The notes under the pieces: generated by a model
What the model saw: only the letters and a program-made list of their open reading frames with translations
Databases searched by the model: none
What the model was told of the DNA's origin: nothing
Shown here: positions 33,012 through 42,147 of the stretch, in pieces
Position numbering within the stretch: position 1 is the first letter of the stretch
How the letters are laid out: every line of letters begins with the position of its first letter
Translations under genes and position numbers: made by a program
Assembly (NCBI GenBank): GCA_002842505.1
Contig: PHDE01000008.1
Coordinates: 1 to 46,166, forward strand
From: Bacteroidetes bacterium HGW-Bacteroidetes-3
GTDB taxonomy: Bacteria; Bacteroidota; Bacteroidia; Flavobacteriales; Flavobacteriaceae
Direction: 5' to 3'
Length of the DNA stretch: 46,166 nucleotides

Positions 33012-33407
33012 ATGAAAAAAATAACGCCTGATGAAGCAAAAGAGCTGAATCAAAATTTTATAAAAACTCGCACAAAAGCAATAGATGTGGCTATCGGTAA
33101 AAAAGACGCCATCTCAACCTGGTTTTCTTTAGATGATTTAAAAGAATACATTGCTTATGTTGAAAGCGAAGGAAAATCAAAAGGAATAACAGTAAACGGA
33201 ATAAGAGTTTATTTTGGGGCGTATGCAAAAAATACCAATAACCCCAACAAAAGTAATTTATCAACCGTGTTTTTTGTTCCGACCGAATCTAATAAAAATC
33301 CTTTAGGAAATGTAGAATTGGTAGCTTCCAGTTCAGATATTACCAAAATTGATGCGTTAAATGAAGGTCAAACAGGCTATCCGCCATCGGCCACTTATCC
33401 ACAATAA
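33012..33407 (+). CDS. Conserved-looking soluble protein of unknown function
   Basis: A 131-residue protein, apparently cytoplasmic, with no signal peptide or membrane helix. It has a helical N-terminal third (TPDEAKELNQNFIKTRTKAID), then WFSLDDLKEYIAYVESEGKSKG, a beta segment GIRVYFGAYAKN, a strand STVFFVPTE and a Pro/Thr-rich tail ending PPSATYPQ. I recall similar small proteins in flavobacteria with the WFSL...YIAY and GIRxYFGAY pattern, but no function. It is the first gene of a tight operon; the next begins five bases after its stop. A role as ligand, regulator or effector of the kinase-regulator pair is only inference. Confidence 0.75.
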   Translation: MKKITPDEAKELNQNFIKTRTKAIDVAIGKKDAISTWFSLDDLKEYIAYVESEGKSKGITVNGIRVYFGAYAKNTNNPNKSNLSTVFFVPTESNKNPLGNVELVASSSDITKIDALNEGQTGYPPSATYPQ

Positions 33408-33412
33408 TAGCG

Positions 33413-34048
33413 ATGCTTCAAAAATATTTTTTTATATGTAATTACCTTCTGTTAATAGCTTTAGGTATTTATCATTATAAAAAAATTATAGACAGCCCTC
33501 CCTTAAAAATGTTTTTGTTTTTTTTAGTGTATTCATTTTTCACTGAGGTTGCAGGAATGTGTTGTGCCTTTTATTTTAAAGTCAACACCGCTTTTATTTA
33601 CAATAGTTGGAATATTGTAAGTTACCTGTTTTACACTTACTTTTTTTTAAGTAAAATAAGCTCCCAAAATAAAAGAAGATTAATCAAAATTTTTACCATA
33701 ATATTTATAATTTTATTTTTAATAAATGCTTTATTTTTTCAAAAATATATGAATCAAATATTTATCAGTAATATTATTTTGGGAAAAATTTTAATGATTG
33801 TTACCGTTATGTTATACTATACCGAATTGTTAAAAAGCGATTTGATTTTAAATATTAAGGAATCATTGTTTTTCTGGATCAGTTTAGGGATATTCATCTA
33901 TTCAATTGGCTTTATTCCTGTTTTTGTCATTGCCGAATATATTTCCTATCAAGGCGCTTTTCGTTATATAACGTTTGGGTTAAATATCCTCATGAGTTTA
34001 TGTTTTATTACAGGTTTTTTAATCAGTAAAAAACAATATAACATGTAG
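33413..34048 (+). CDS. Polytopic membrane protein of unknown function
   Basis: A 211-residue protein made almost wholly of hydrophobic helices, about seven by eye (starting YFFICNYLLLIALGIY, with others near residues 32-55, 65-80, 88-108, 118-137, 148-172 and 183-203). There is no signal peptide and no recognised motif. It sits between the soluble unknown and the histidine kinase, with gaps of five and three bases. As the kinase itself has a single N-terminal helix and no sensor domain, this protein is a natural candidate for the sensing component; that is inference. Confidence 0.8.
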   Translation: MLQKYFFICNYLLLIALGIYHYKKIIDSPPLKMFLFFLVYSFFTEVAGMCCAFYFKVNTAFIYNSWNIVSYLFYTYFFLSKISSQNKRRLIKIFTIIFIILFLINALFFQKYMNQIFISNIILGKILMIVTVMLYYTELLKSDLILNIKESLFFWISLGIFIYSIGFIPVFVIAEYISYQGAFRYITFGLNILMSLCFITGFLISKKQYNM

Positions 34049-34051
34049 CTT

Positions 34052-34828
34052 ATGGATCAAACCGAAATTCAAATACTAATTTTTGTCACCACTATTGTTG
34101 TTTTAATTTTGGCAATTAGCTTGATTCTTTTCTTTTTTTATTTTCAACAGAAAAAAACGGCCTATTTAATTGAACAACGTGAAACCAAAATCCGTTTTGA
34201 AGAAGAAATTACCAAATCAAAATTAGAAATCCAGGAACAGGCGCTACAAAATATCAGTTGGGAAATTCACGACAATGTTGGCCAGCTTTTATCTGTGGCA
34301 AAAATGCAATTGAATATATTACAAACAGGATTGACGGAGAAACAGCAAGAAAAAGTTTTTGAAATAGGCGAAATAGTGGGTAAAAGCCTTCAAGAACTTC
34401 GCGGATTGGCAAGATCATTAAATCCGGAAACGATAAAGAATAAAGGTTTAATTGAATCTGTTACGCATGAAATTATGCGGTTTAACCGTCTAAATTTTGT
34501 AAAAGCCACATTAAGCGTTTCAGCCGATTCCTATAATTTAAGCAATGAAAAGGAAATTATTTTATTTAGAATTCTGCAGGAAGCTTTTAACAATACCCTA
34601 AAACATTCCAAGGCGAAAAATTTAAAGGTTGAATTGAATTATGGAACATCTCATTTGGAAATTATTGCGGAAGATGACGGCGTTGGGTTTGACGTGAATG
34701 ATAAAGCAAACCGCGACGGAATAGGTTTGACGAATATGGAAAGCCGCACAAAATTAATTGGGGCTGCATTTGAGATAAAATCTAATGAAAATGCCGGAAC
34801 TAAACTGTATATTAGTTGTCCAAAATAA
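34052..34828 (+). CDS. NarX/DegS-type sensor histidine kinase
   Basis: A 258-residue kinase with one N-terminal membrane helix (about 8-30), a coiled coil (RETKIRFEEEITKSKLEIQEQ) and a HisKA_3 dimerisation domain with SWEIHDNVGQLLS, phosphoacceptor His at about residue 73. The HATPase domain carries EAFNNTLKHS (N-box), EDDGVGFD and DGIGLTNMESR. It lacks a periplasmic sensing domain, unlike NarX. Its cognate regulator follows after six bases and is of the matching NarL type. Confidence 0.94.
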   Translation: MDQTEIQILIFVTTIVVLILAISLILFFFYFQQKKTAYLIEQRETKIRFEEEITKSKLEIQEQALQNISWEIHDNVGQLLSVAKMQLNILQTGLTEKQQEKVFEIGEIVGKSLQELRGLARSLNPETIKNKGLIESVTHEIMRFNRLNFVKATLSVSADSYNLSNEKEIILFRILQEAFNNTLKHSKAKNLKVELNYGTSHLEIIAEDDGVGFDVNDKANRDGIGLTNMESRTKLIGAAFEIKSNENAGTKLYISCPK

Positions 34829-34834
34829 AATCGA

Positions 34835-35479
34835 ATGAATAAAATTGACATCATTATTGTTGATGACCATCTGTTGTTTTCTGAAGCGCTTAACGGTTTA
34901 ATTTCCGAACTCGAACAATTTAATGTACTTGCTGTTTTGGCTAACGGAAACGAGCTTGTCAATTATTTTTCCAATGAAAATAGACAGCCCGACATTGTTT
35001 TAATGGATATTCAAATGCCAATAATGAACGGTGTAGAAGCAACAAATTGGTTAAAAAATAATCGGCCCGAAATAAAAGTGTTGGCACTTTCCATGGAATG
35101 TGAGGAAGACACAATTTTAAAAATGCTTCGTGCTGGCGCCCGAGGTTATTTGCTTAAAGATATTCATCCTTCAATGCTCGAACACGCATTAAAAGAAGTT
35201 CATAAAACTGGTTATTTTTATACTGAAAACGTTGCAAATACCCTGTTAAATTCTGTCAATAAAAAAGAAAAACCAAGGGAAATTTTTCTTAAAGAACGAG
35301 AATTAGAATTTTTGAAACTGGCGTGTACTGAGATGCCGTATCGACAAATTGCCGACACCATGTTTTTAAGCCCTAAAACCGTCGACAATTATAGAGAATC
35401 TTTATTTGAAAAATTGAATGTGAAATCACGGATCGGACTTGTATTATACGCGATTAAAGAAAAAATTGTGATACTATAA
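34835..35479 (+). CDS. NarL/LuxR-type response regulator
   Basis: A 214-residue two-domain regulator. The receiver has the acidic pair VDD at residues 9-11, the phosphoacceptor in IVLMDIQMPIMNG (about Asp58), and the conserved Lys in GYLLKDI. The C-terminal LuxR/GerE HTH reads FLKLACTEMPYRQIADTMFL with SPKTVDNYRESLFEKL as the recognition part. It closes the four-gene operon. It may bind the dyad at 32818-32854 in its own promoter, as NarL-type proteins often do. Confidence 0.95.
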   Translation: MNKIDIIIVDDHLLFSEALNGLISELEQFNVLAVLANGNELVNYFSNENRQPDIVLMDIQMPIMNGVEATNWLKNNRPEIKVLALSMECEEDTILKMLRAGARGYLLKDIHPSMLEHALKEVHKTGYFYTENVANTLLNSVNKKEKPREIFLKERELEFLKLACTEMPYRQIADTMFLSPKTVDNYRESLFEKLNVKSRIGLVLYAIKEKIVIL

Positions 35480-35527
35480 TCTTATTTTAATTATTTTTAG
35501 GCTATTATTGGGTTTAAGAATAAAATA

Positions 35528-38500
35528 TTGGACGATTTTAATCGCATACGGGAAAAACTTCAACAGTTTATTAAAAAATTTTATTTTAATGAATTGATAA
35601 AAGGACTCTTATTGTTTATGGCAATAGGTGTGCTTTACTTCATTTTCACACTTTTTGTTGAATATTTTTTATGGCTTAAACCCTTTGCGCGCACTTTATT
35701 GTTTTGGCTTTTTGTTATTGTTGAAGTTGCTTTGTTTGTTGGCTACATTATTTTTCCAACCATTAAAATATTCGGTTTAAAAAGAGGGTTAAATGAAGTT
35801 GATGCTTCCAAAATTATTGGAAACCATTTTCCCGAAGTTAAGGATAAGTTACTCAACATGTTGCAGTTAAAAAACAGTGATCAAAATTCTGAACTTATTG
35901 AAGCAAGCATTGAACAAAAATCAAAAGAATTACAGCCAATTCCTTTTAAACACGCTGTTGATTTTACCAAGAACAAGAAATATTTGAAATTCGCCATCAT
36001 TCCATTCTTTATTTGGCTGCTGGTTTTTATAACCGGAAACATTTCAGTTTTCACCGACAGTTTTTCAAGGGTTGTACATTATAACAAGGTTTATTTGCCG
36101 CCAACGCCGTTTTATTTTACTGTTTTAAACGATTCTTTATCGGTTGTGGAAGGACAGCCATTTATCCTTCTGGTTGAAACCATTGGAAATACCGTTCCTG
36201 AAAATGTTAAAATTAATTTTTTAAATGAAAGTTATTATTTGGAAAATACCGGAATGGGAAAATTTCAATATTCTTTTTCAAAAATAAAAAAATCATTTAA
36301 TTTTTATTTTGAAGCCAATGGGTTTAATTCTGAAATTTATCAGCTAAACAATATTGAAACTCCCGTTATTAACAATTTGAAAATGGTTTTGCAATACCCT
36401 GTTTATACGAGAAAACAAAATGAAGTAGTGCAAAATACAGGAAATGCGAATGTGCCGCAGGGCACAAAAATTACGTGGCAAATTGAAACCAAAAAAACAA
36501 ACAATGTGCAGTTTATAAGTGAAAATGCTGTCGAAAAATTTGCGCAAAATACCAGTGATTATTTTAGTTATTCAAAACAAATATTTAGCGCTGTCAATTA
36601 TAAAATCACCACTTCCAACCAGCAATTAAACGATTATGAGGCGCTTAATTTTGTTATTCAGGTAATTCCCGATGCACATCCGCAAATAATTGTGAATTCT
36701 GACATTGATTCCATTAGTTTGGGCCCAGTTCAGTTTGTCGGACAAATAAGTGACGATTATGGTGTGAACAAACTTCAAATGGTTTATTACGACAAAAAAA
36801 GTCCAAAAGTACTTAAAACGCATTTAATTTCGGTGGAAAAATCCGTTATTTCCGACTTCTATTATGTTTTTCCTGAAGGAATTTCTTTGGAAGAAGGCGT
36901 TGACTATGAGTTGTATTTCGAAGTATTTGACAACGATGCCGTAAACGGAAGCAAAAGCTCAAAAAGCAAAATATTTTCTTATTATAAGAAAACGGAAAGT
37001 GAAATTAACAAGCAGCTGTTGGAAGAACAAAAGGAAACTATAGGCGCGCTTTCTAAGCTAGTTGAAAAATCTAAACAAGGAAATAACGGTTTAGAAAAAC
37101 TTAAAAATGAAATTCAGAAAAAGGCGGAAATTGATTGGAGTGACACAAAAAAATTAGAGGAGTTGCTGAAACGTCAAACCCAATATGAAGAAATGATTCA
37201 AAAGCAAACAAACCAACTTCAAAATAATTTGAAAGAACAAGCCGATCAGAAATCGACAAAAGAGACCAAAGAAGAATTGCTGAAACGCATTGAAGAAACC
37301 AATAAGTTGGCGCAACAGGAAAAAATGCTGGAACAGTTGAAAGAACTTTCTAAAAAACTGGACAAAGAAGATTTGACGGAGAAGTTGAAGGAAATGGCCA
37401 AAAAGAACCAGCGCAATGAACAAAGTTTGGAACGTATTTTAGAACTCACCAAACGTTTTTATGTGGAACAAAAGGCAAATCAAATTCGGGAGAATCTTGA
37501 AAATTTAGGTAAAAAAGAGGAGGAGCTTTCCAATGAAAATCCGGAAAATAACACTGTGGAAAAGCAGCAAGAAATCAACAAAGAATTTGACGTCATTAAA
37601 AAGGAATCTAAGGATTTGCAAAAGGAAAACCAGGATTTAAAGCGCCCGATGAAACTTCCCGAAAATAGGGAAGAAATGAACGACATTAATAATGAACTAA
37701 ACAAATCTTTAAATCAGCTTAATGAAAAAAAATCTGAAGATGCAAAAAAAAGCCAAAAGTCCGCCGCCAAAAAAATGAAGGAACTGGGCAAAAGTATGGA
37801 GCAGGCGATGATGAAAATGGAAGGGGAATCCATCGATGAAAATATTGACGATCTTCGAAAAATTGTCGACAATCTGATTGTTTTTTCTTTTGAACAGGAA
37901 GATTTGCTGAACCGTTTTTCAGTTGCTGACATTCGGCATCCTGAATATCCAAACAATTTAAAGCAGCAGCAAGTGTTAAAGGAATACTTTAACCATATCG
38001 ATGACAGTCTGTATGTGTTGGCTTTGCGCGTTGTTCAAATGAGCACGATGATTCAAAAGGAAGTTTCTGATGTGCATTATAATTTAGAGGAAGCTTTGTC
38101 AAATTTTACCGATGACAAGGCGGAAATCGGTATTTCAAATCAGCAATTTGTGATTACTTCAACAAACAACCTTGCCAATTCATTAAGCGATTTGTTGGAA
38201 AGTATGATGAATGCTTCCCCAAGCTTTGGCCAGGGAAAAGGAAAAGGTAATTCACCACAATTTGGTTTGCCCGATATAATTAAAAAGCAAGGAGCGCTTA
38301 ATGAACAAATGAAAGATGGCGTTGAAAAAGGCGAGAAGGAAGGTAAAATGCCAGGGGAGAATGGCGACTCAATGAACGATGAGTTGTATGAAATTTACAA
38401 ACAACAGGAACAACTTAAGAGTTTGCTAAAGGACATTTTGGGCAATAATCCAAATAATGGCCAAGGTTCGGGTGATGCTGTAAAAAAAATGGAAGAACTA

Positions 38501-38785
38501 CAAAGGGAATTGTTAGAGAAAGGTTTTACCAAAGATGTGACGCAAAAAATACTGCAATTGAATTATGAGTTACTGAAATTGCAAAAGGCAAAACTGGAAC
38601 AAGGAGAAGACAATATTAGGAAATCCGAAACGCCAAAAACAATTTTTGAGAAACGAAATATTGAAGCGATTAAGGTTGAAAATCCGTATTTTAAAACCAA
38701 TGAAATATTAAACCGACAATCATTACCTTTGCAAACCATTTACAAGAAGAAAGTGCAGGAGTATTTTAAAACAGAACAACAATAG
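35528..38785 (+). CDS. Large DUF4175-type membrane protein
   Basis: A 1085-residue protein with two N-terminal membrane helices (about residues 22-45 and 55-78) and a third near 152-172. A beta-rich region follows to about 480. A long Glu/Lys/Gln-rich coiled coil runs to about 770, and a polar C-terminal part has a GQGKGKGNSPQFG linker. The plan matches DUF4175 proteins found beside ybeY and mnmG in Bacteroidota; the function is unknown. The start is TTG at 35528, as no ATG occurs before residue 31 and MDDFNRIREKL is the expected N-terminus. ybeY begins eight bases after its stop. Confidence 0.82.
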   Translation: MDDFNRIREKLQQFIKKFYFNELIKGLLLFMAIGVLYFIFTLFVEYFLWLKPFARTLLFWLFVIVEVALFVGYIIFPTIKIFGLKRGLNEVDASKIIGNHFPEVKDKLLNMLQLKNSDQNSELIEASIEQKSKELQPIPFKHAVDFTKNKKYLKFAIIPFFIWLLVFITGNISVFTDSFSRVVHYNKVYLPPTPFYFTVLNDSLSVVEGQPFILLVETIGNTVPENVKINFLNESYYLENTGMGKFQYSFSKIKKSFNFYFEANGFNSEIYQLNNIETPVINNLKMVLQYPVYTRKQNEVVQNTGNANVPQGTKITWQIETKKTNNVQFISENAVEKFAQNTSDYFSYSKQIFSAVNYKITTSNQQLNDYEALNFVIQVIPDAHPQIIVNSDIDSISLGPVQFVGQISDDYGVNKLQMVYYDKKSPKVLKTHLISVEKSVISDFYYVFPEGISLEEGVDYELYFEVFDNDAVNGSKSSKSKIFSYYKKTESEINKQLLEEQKETIGALSKLVEKSKQGNNGLEKLKNEIQKKAEIDWSDTKKLEELLKRQTQYEEMIQKQTNQLQNNLKEQADQKSTKETKEELLKRIEETNKLAQQEKMLEQLKELSKKLDKEDLTEKLKEMAKKNQRNEQSLERILELTKRFYVEQKANQIRENLENLGKKEEELSNENPENNTVEKQQEINKEFDVIKKESKDLQKENQDLKRPMKLPENREEMNDINNELNKSLNQLNEKKSEDAKKSQKSAAKKMKELGKSMEQAMMKMEGESIDENIDDLRKIVDNLIVFSFEQEDLLNRFSVADIRHPEYPNNLKQQQVLKEYFNHIDDSLYVLALRVVQMSTMIQKEVSDVHYNLEEALSNFTDDKAEIGISNQQFVITSTNNLANSLSDLLESMMNASPSFGQGKGKGNSPQFGLPDIIKKQGALNEQMKDGVEKGEKEGKMPGENGDSMNDELYEIYKQQEQLKSLLKDILGNNPNNGQGSGDAVKKMEELQRELLEKGFTKDVTQKILQLNYELLKLQKAKLEQGEDNIRKSETPKTIFEKRNIEAIKVENPYFKTNEILNRQSLPLQTIYKKKVQEYFKTEQQ

Positions 38786-38792
38786 GTTAACG

Positions 38793-39209
38793 ATGATTGA
38801 ATTCAATTACGAAACGGATTTCAAAGTAGAGAATGAACTAATTATCCAGAAATGGATTTCAGCTTGTATAGAATCTTATGGTTTTAATGAAGGCGAACTC
38901 AATTATATTTTTTGCGACGATGATTATTTGCTCAAATTGAATGTCGAATTTTTGGAGCACGATACGCTAACCGACATTATCAGTTTTGATTATACAATGG
39001 GAAAATTAATTAGCGGCGATATCTTTATTTCTGTGGAACGCGTGCGCGAAAACGCGCAAATATTCAGCCAAACTATTGATAATGAGATTCATAGAGTGAT
39101 GATTCACGGCGTTTTGCACTATATGGGATTCAAGGATAAAACGTTGAAAGACAAAGAGATAATGAGGTTTGAAGAGGATAAGTGTTTAACGTTTCTTCGT
39201 GCCTATTAA
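38793..39209 (+). CDS. ybeY: rRNA maturation RNase YbeY
   Basis: A 138-residue metal-dependent endoribonuclease involved in 16S rRNA 3' maturation and ribosome quality control. It shows the family layout with EHDTLTDIISFDY and ISGDIFISVERVREN and the active-site segment MIHGVLHYMGFKDKT. The first two histidines of the usual HGxLHLxGYDH motif are kept, but the third position is in a KDK sequence, so the third metal ligand is probably Asp. I believe this variant is common in Bacteroidota. It overlaps neither neighbour, and the DUF4175 gene lies seven bases upstream. Confidence 0.93.
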   Translation: MIEFNYETDFKVENELIIQKWISACIESYGFNEGELNYIFCDDDYLLKLNVEFLEHDTLTDIISFDYTMGKLISGDIFISVERVRENAQIFSQTIDNEIHRVMIHGVLHYMGFKDKTLKDKEIMRFEEDKCLTFLRAY

Positions 39210-39313
39210 ATCTACGAGAATATAGAAGGAAAAGACAATGCGATTAATTATTAATTTCTATCACAATAGTCTTTTATCTTTATTCTATATTTTTTCGTCT
39301 TGTAAATAATAAA

Positions 39314-39329
39314 CGTTCCACGTGGAACA
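39314..39329. other. parS-like site 1
   Basis: CGTTCCACGTGGAACA matches the ParB-binding consensus TGTTCCACGTGGAACA at 15 of 16 positions. It lies 12 bases before the mnmG start codon. Confidence 0.65.
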
Positions 39330-39341
39330 CAATTTTAAATT

Positions 39342-41213
39342 ATGTTTAGTACAGTATATGATGTTATTGTAGTTGGAGGTGGGCACGCAGGTAGCGAAGC
39401 AGCGGCCGCGAGCGCCAATATGGGCGCACACACGCTTTTGATTACGATGAGTTTACAAAATATTGCTCAAATGAGTTGCAATCCTGCAATGGGCGGAATT
39501 GCGAAAGGACAAATAGTTCGCGAGATTGACGCTTTGGGCGGTTACAGCGGCGTGGTTACCGACAAAACCGCCATTCAATTTAAAATGTTGAACAAATCTA
39601 AAGGTCCGGCAATGTGGAGTCCGCGCGCCCAAAGTGACCGGATGCGTTTTGCGGAATGTTGGAGGCTGATGTTGGAGCAAACTCCTAATTTAGATTTTTA
39701 TCAGGATTCTGTTAACGGATTGTTATTTGAAGGAGATAAAATTGCGGGTGTAAAAACTTCGCTCGGCATTGAGATAAAAGCAAAATCGGTTATTATTACC
39801 GCCGGAACTTTTTTGAACGGATTGATTCATATTGGCGACAAATCTTTTGGAGGCGGAAGGGCAGGTGAAAAAGCTTCAACCGGAATTACGGAGGATTTGG
39901 TAAAAGTTGGTTTTGAATCTGGAAGAATGAAAACAGGAACGCCGCCGAGAGTTGACGGCCGTTCATTGGATTATTCCAAAATGATTGAACAACCCGGAGA
40001 TGAAAATCCTGAGAAATTTTCTTATTTGGCAACCAGTAAAGCGTTGGAAACGCAGCGCTCTTGTTATATGACTTACACTTCTTTGGAAGTGCACGATATT
40101 TTGCGTGAAGGATTCGACAGATCGCCAATGTTTAATGGTCGAATTAAAAGTATCGGCCCGAGATATTGTCCTTCCATAGAAGATAAAATAGATCGTTTCG
40201 CCACCAAAACGCGTCACCAAATTTTTGTGGAGCCGGAAGGTTGGAATACGGTTGAAGTTTATGTAAACGGATTTTCGACTTCTTTGCCGGAGGATATTCA
40301 AGACAAAGCTTTGCGAAAAGTTGCCGGTTTTGAGAATGTGAAATTTTTTAGATTTGGTTACGCAATTGAATACGATTATTTTCCGCCTACACAGTTAAAA
40401 CATTCTTTGGAAACAAAAAGAATTGAAAATCTATATTTCGCCGGACAAATAAACGGCACAACAGGCTACGAAGAGGCAGCTGCGCAAGGTTTGATGGCGG
40501 GCATAAACGCCGCGTTAAAAACCCAAGGCAAAGAGCCATTTGTATTGAAACGGGATGAAGCTTATATTGGTGTTTTAATAGATGATTTGATCACAAAAGG
40601 AACCGAAGAACCTTACAGAATGTTTACTTCCCGTGCCGAATACAGAACCTTGTTGCGCCAAGACAATGCCGATTTAAGGTTGACGCCGATGGCTTATCAA
40701 TTGGGGATGGTTTCAAAAGAACGAATGGACAGGGTAGAGGAAAAGCAAAATAAAACCGATTTGTTCGTGAAATTTTTGTTGGAAACCAGCGTGCTTCCCG
40801 AAGAAATAAATCCGATTTTGGAAGCCAATGAGTCTGCAAAAATAGACCAGTCTATGAAGATGTTTAAGATAGCCGCAAGGCCGCAATTGAACTTTACAGA
40901 TCTTAGGAAATTGGCCAAAGTGGAAGTGTTTGTCATTGAAAATAATATCGATCGCGAGATTGAAGAGCAAACGGAAATCCACGTAAAATATGCTGGCTAT
41001 ATCGACAAAGAAAGGAACCAGGCCGATAAAGTGAATCGATTGGAAAACGTTTCAGTGCCTTCAAATTTCGATTATTCAAAAGTAAAATCCCTGTCCATTG
41101 AAGCGCGCCAGAAACTAACTAAAATACAACCCACAACCATTTCACAAGCAAGTAGAATCAGTGGTGTTTCGCCAAGCGATATTGCTGTTTTATTGGTTTA
41201 TATGGGTCGATAA
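39342..41213 (+). CDS. mnmG: tRNA uridine-5-carboxymethylaminomethyl modification enzyme MnmG
   Basis: MnmG (GidA) is the FAD-dependent partner of MnmE that modifies U34 of tRNAs reading purine-ending codons. The 623-residue protein has the Rossmann motif VGGGHAGSEAAAASANMG, SCNPAMGGIAKGQIVREIDALGG, RMKTGTPPRVDGRSLDYS, GPRYCPSIEDKIDRF, and the C-terminal GIDPAEL-type helical domain ending SRISGVSPSDIAVLLVYMGR. Length is normal. It is flanked on both sides by parS-like 16-mers and followed by a methyltransferase gene. Confidence 0.98.
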   Translation: MFSTVYDVIVVGGGHAGSEAAAASANMGAHTLLITMSLQNIAQMSCNPAMGGIAKGQIVREIDALGGYSGVVTDKTAIQFKMLNKSKGPAMWSPRAQSDRMRFAECWRLMLEQTPNLDFYQDSVNGLLFEGDKIAGVKTSLGIEIKAKSVIITAGTFLNGLIHIGDKSFGGGRAGEKASTGITEDLVKVGFESGRMKTGTPPRVDGRSLDYSKMIEQPGDENPEKFSYLATSKALETQRSCYMTYTSLEVHDILREGFDRSPMFNGRIKSIGPRYCPSIEDKIDRFATKTRHQIFVEPEGWNTVEVYVNGFSTSLPEDIQDKALRKVAGFENVKFFRFGYAIEYDYFPPTQLKHSLETKRIENLYFAGQINGTTGYEEAAAQGLMAGINAALKTQGKEPFVLKRDEAYIGVLIDDLITKGTEEPYRMFTSRAEYRTLLRQDNADLRLTPMAYQLGMVSKERMDRVEEKQNKTDLFVKFLLETSVLPEEINPILEANESAKIDQSMKMFKIAARPQLNFTDLRKLAKVEVFVIENNIDREIEEQTEIHVKYAGYIDKERNQADKVNRLENVSVPSNFDYSKVKSLSIEARQKLTKIQPTTISQASRISGVSPSDIAVLLVYMGR

Positions 41214-41220
41214 TTTTTGA

Positions 41221-41236
41221 TGTTCCACGTGGAACC
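41221..41236. other. parS-like site 2
   Basis: TGTTCCACGTGGAACC matches TGTTCCACGTGGAACA at 15 of 16 positions. It begins eight bases after the mnmG stop, 1.9 kb from site 1. The single mismatch is at the opposite end of the palindrome from that of site 1. Confidence 0.65.
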
Positions 41237-41277
41237 CATAAATTAAATTCGATTAAATATTTCAAATTATCAAAAAA

Positions 41278-42147
41278 ATGATTTCCAAAACAACGCATTA
41301 TTTAACTTGTAAAGATTATACCGTATCGAACAAAAATTTTGATTTGGTGTATCATAACGATTTGGATATGCTTGAAACTTTTCCTCAGCCAAAGACCAAA
41401 GAATTGTATGGCTATTACGAAAGTGACGATTATATTTCACATACCGATTCAAAAGAAACTGTTGTTGACAAACTGTATCAAATTGTAAAAAAACTTGCGT
41501 TAGCCAACAAATTAAAACTGATCAATTCTTTCAAAACTGCCGATAAAAATTTATTGGACGTTGGTTGCGGAACTGGAGATTTTTTGCTGGTTTGTAAAAA
41601 TAACGGATGGAAAGTAACGGGAGTGGAACCGAATGCCAAGGCAAAAATTAGTGCAGAAAATAAATTAAAGGGAGCGTTCGTTTCAGAAATTTATTCAGAA
41701 ATAATTCAGTTAAATAATGAAAAGCAATTTGATGTAATCACATTATGGCACGTGTTGGAACACGTTCCGAATTTGGATGAATATATTTCAACCTTGAAAA
41801 AACTGTTAAAACCAAACGGCATTTTAATTGTTGCGGTTCCAAATTTCAAAAGTTTTGATGCGAATTATTATAAACAGTTTTGGGCGGCTTTTGATGTTCC
41901 GAGACATTTGTGGCATTTTTCAAAAAAATCGATTCAATTATTGTTTGCAAAACAAGAAATGAACATCTTAAAAATTTTGCCAATGTGGTTTGATTCTTTT
42001 TACGTTTCCTTATTAAGTGAAAAATATAAACATGGAAAAAGTAATTTTTTAAAGGCTTTTTACATTGGTTTCTTGTCAAACTTAAAAGCAAGTAGAACAA
42101 AAGAGTATTCTTCTTTAATTTACCTCCTTAAAAAAGGTCAATATTAA
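41278..42147 (+). CDS. Class I SAM-dependent methyltransferase
   Basis: A 289-residue protein. The Rossmann methyltransferase core contains NLLDVGCGTGDFLLVCKNNG (motif I), VTGVEPNAKAK (motif II), FDVITLWHVLEHVPNLDEY (motif IV) and LKPNGILIVAVPNF (motif VI). The N-terminal part (YYESDDYISHTDSKETVVD) and C-terminal part (WAAFDVPRHLWHFSKKSIQ) fit the UbiG-like methyltransferases often seen after mnmG in flavobacteria. The substrate is unknown. It lies downstream of parS-like site 2. Confidence 0.9.
   Translation: MISKTTHYLTCKDYTVSNKNFDLVYHNDLDMLETFPQPKTKELYGYYESDDYISHTDSKETVVDKLYQIVKKLALANKLKLINSFKTADKNLLDVGCGTGDFLLVCKNNGWKVTGVEPNAKAKISAENKLKGAFVSEIYSEIIQLNNEKQFDVITLWHVLEHVPNLDEYISTLKKLLKPNGILIVAVPNFKSFDANYYKQFWAAFDVPRHLWHFSKKSIQLLFAKQEMNILKILPMWFDSFYVSLLSEKYKHGKSNFLKAFYIGFLSNLKASRTKEYSSLIYLLKKGQY

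Noticed and set aside
37154-37956. Several Phe/Leu/Ser-rich minus-strand frames within the DUF4175 gene
   Set aside because: They are reverse images of the Glu/Lys-rich coiled coil of that protein.
41751-41772. GGCACGTGTTGGAACACGTTCC inside the methyltransferase gene as a parS
   Set aside because: The two CACGT-type cores are not in the parS arrangement; this is coding sequence for the motif WHVLEHVP.
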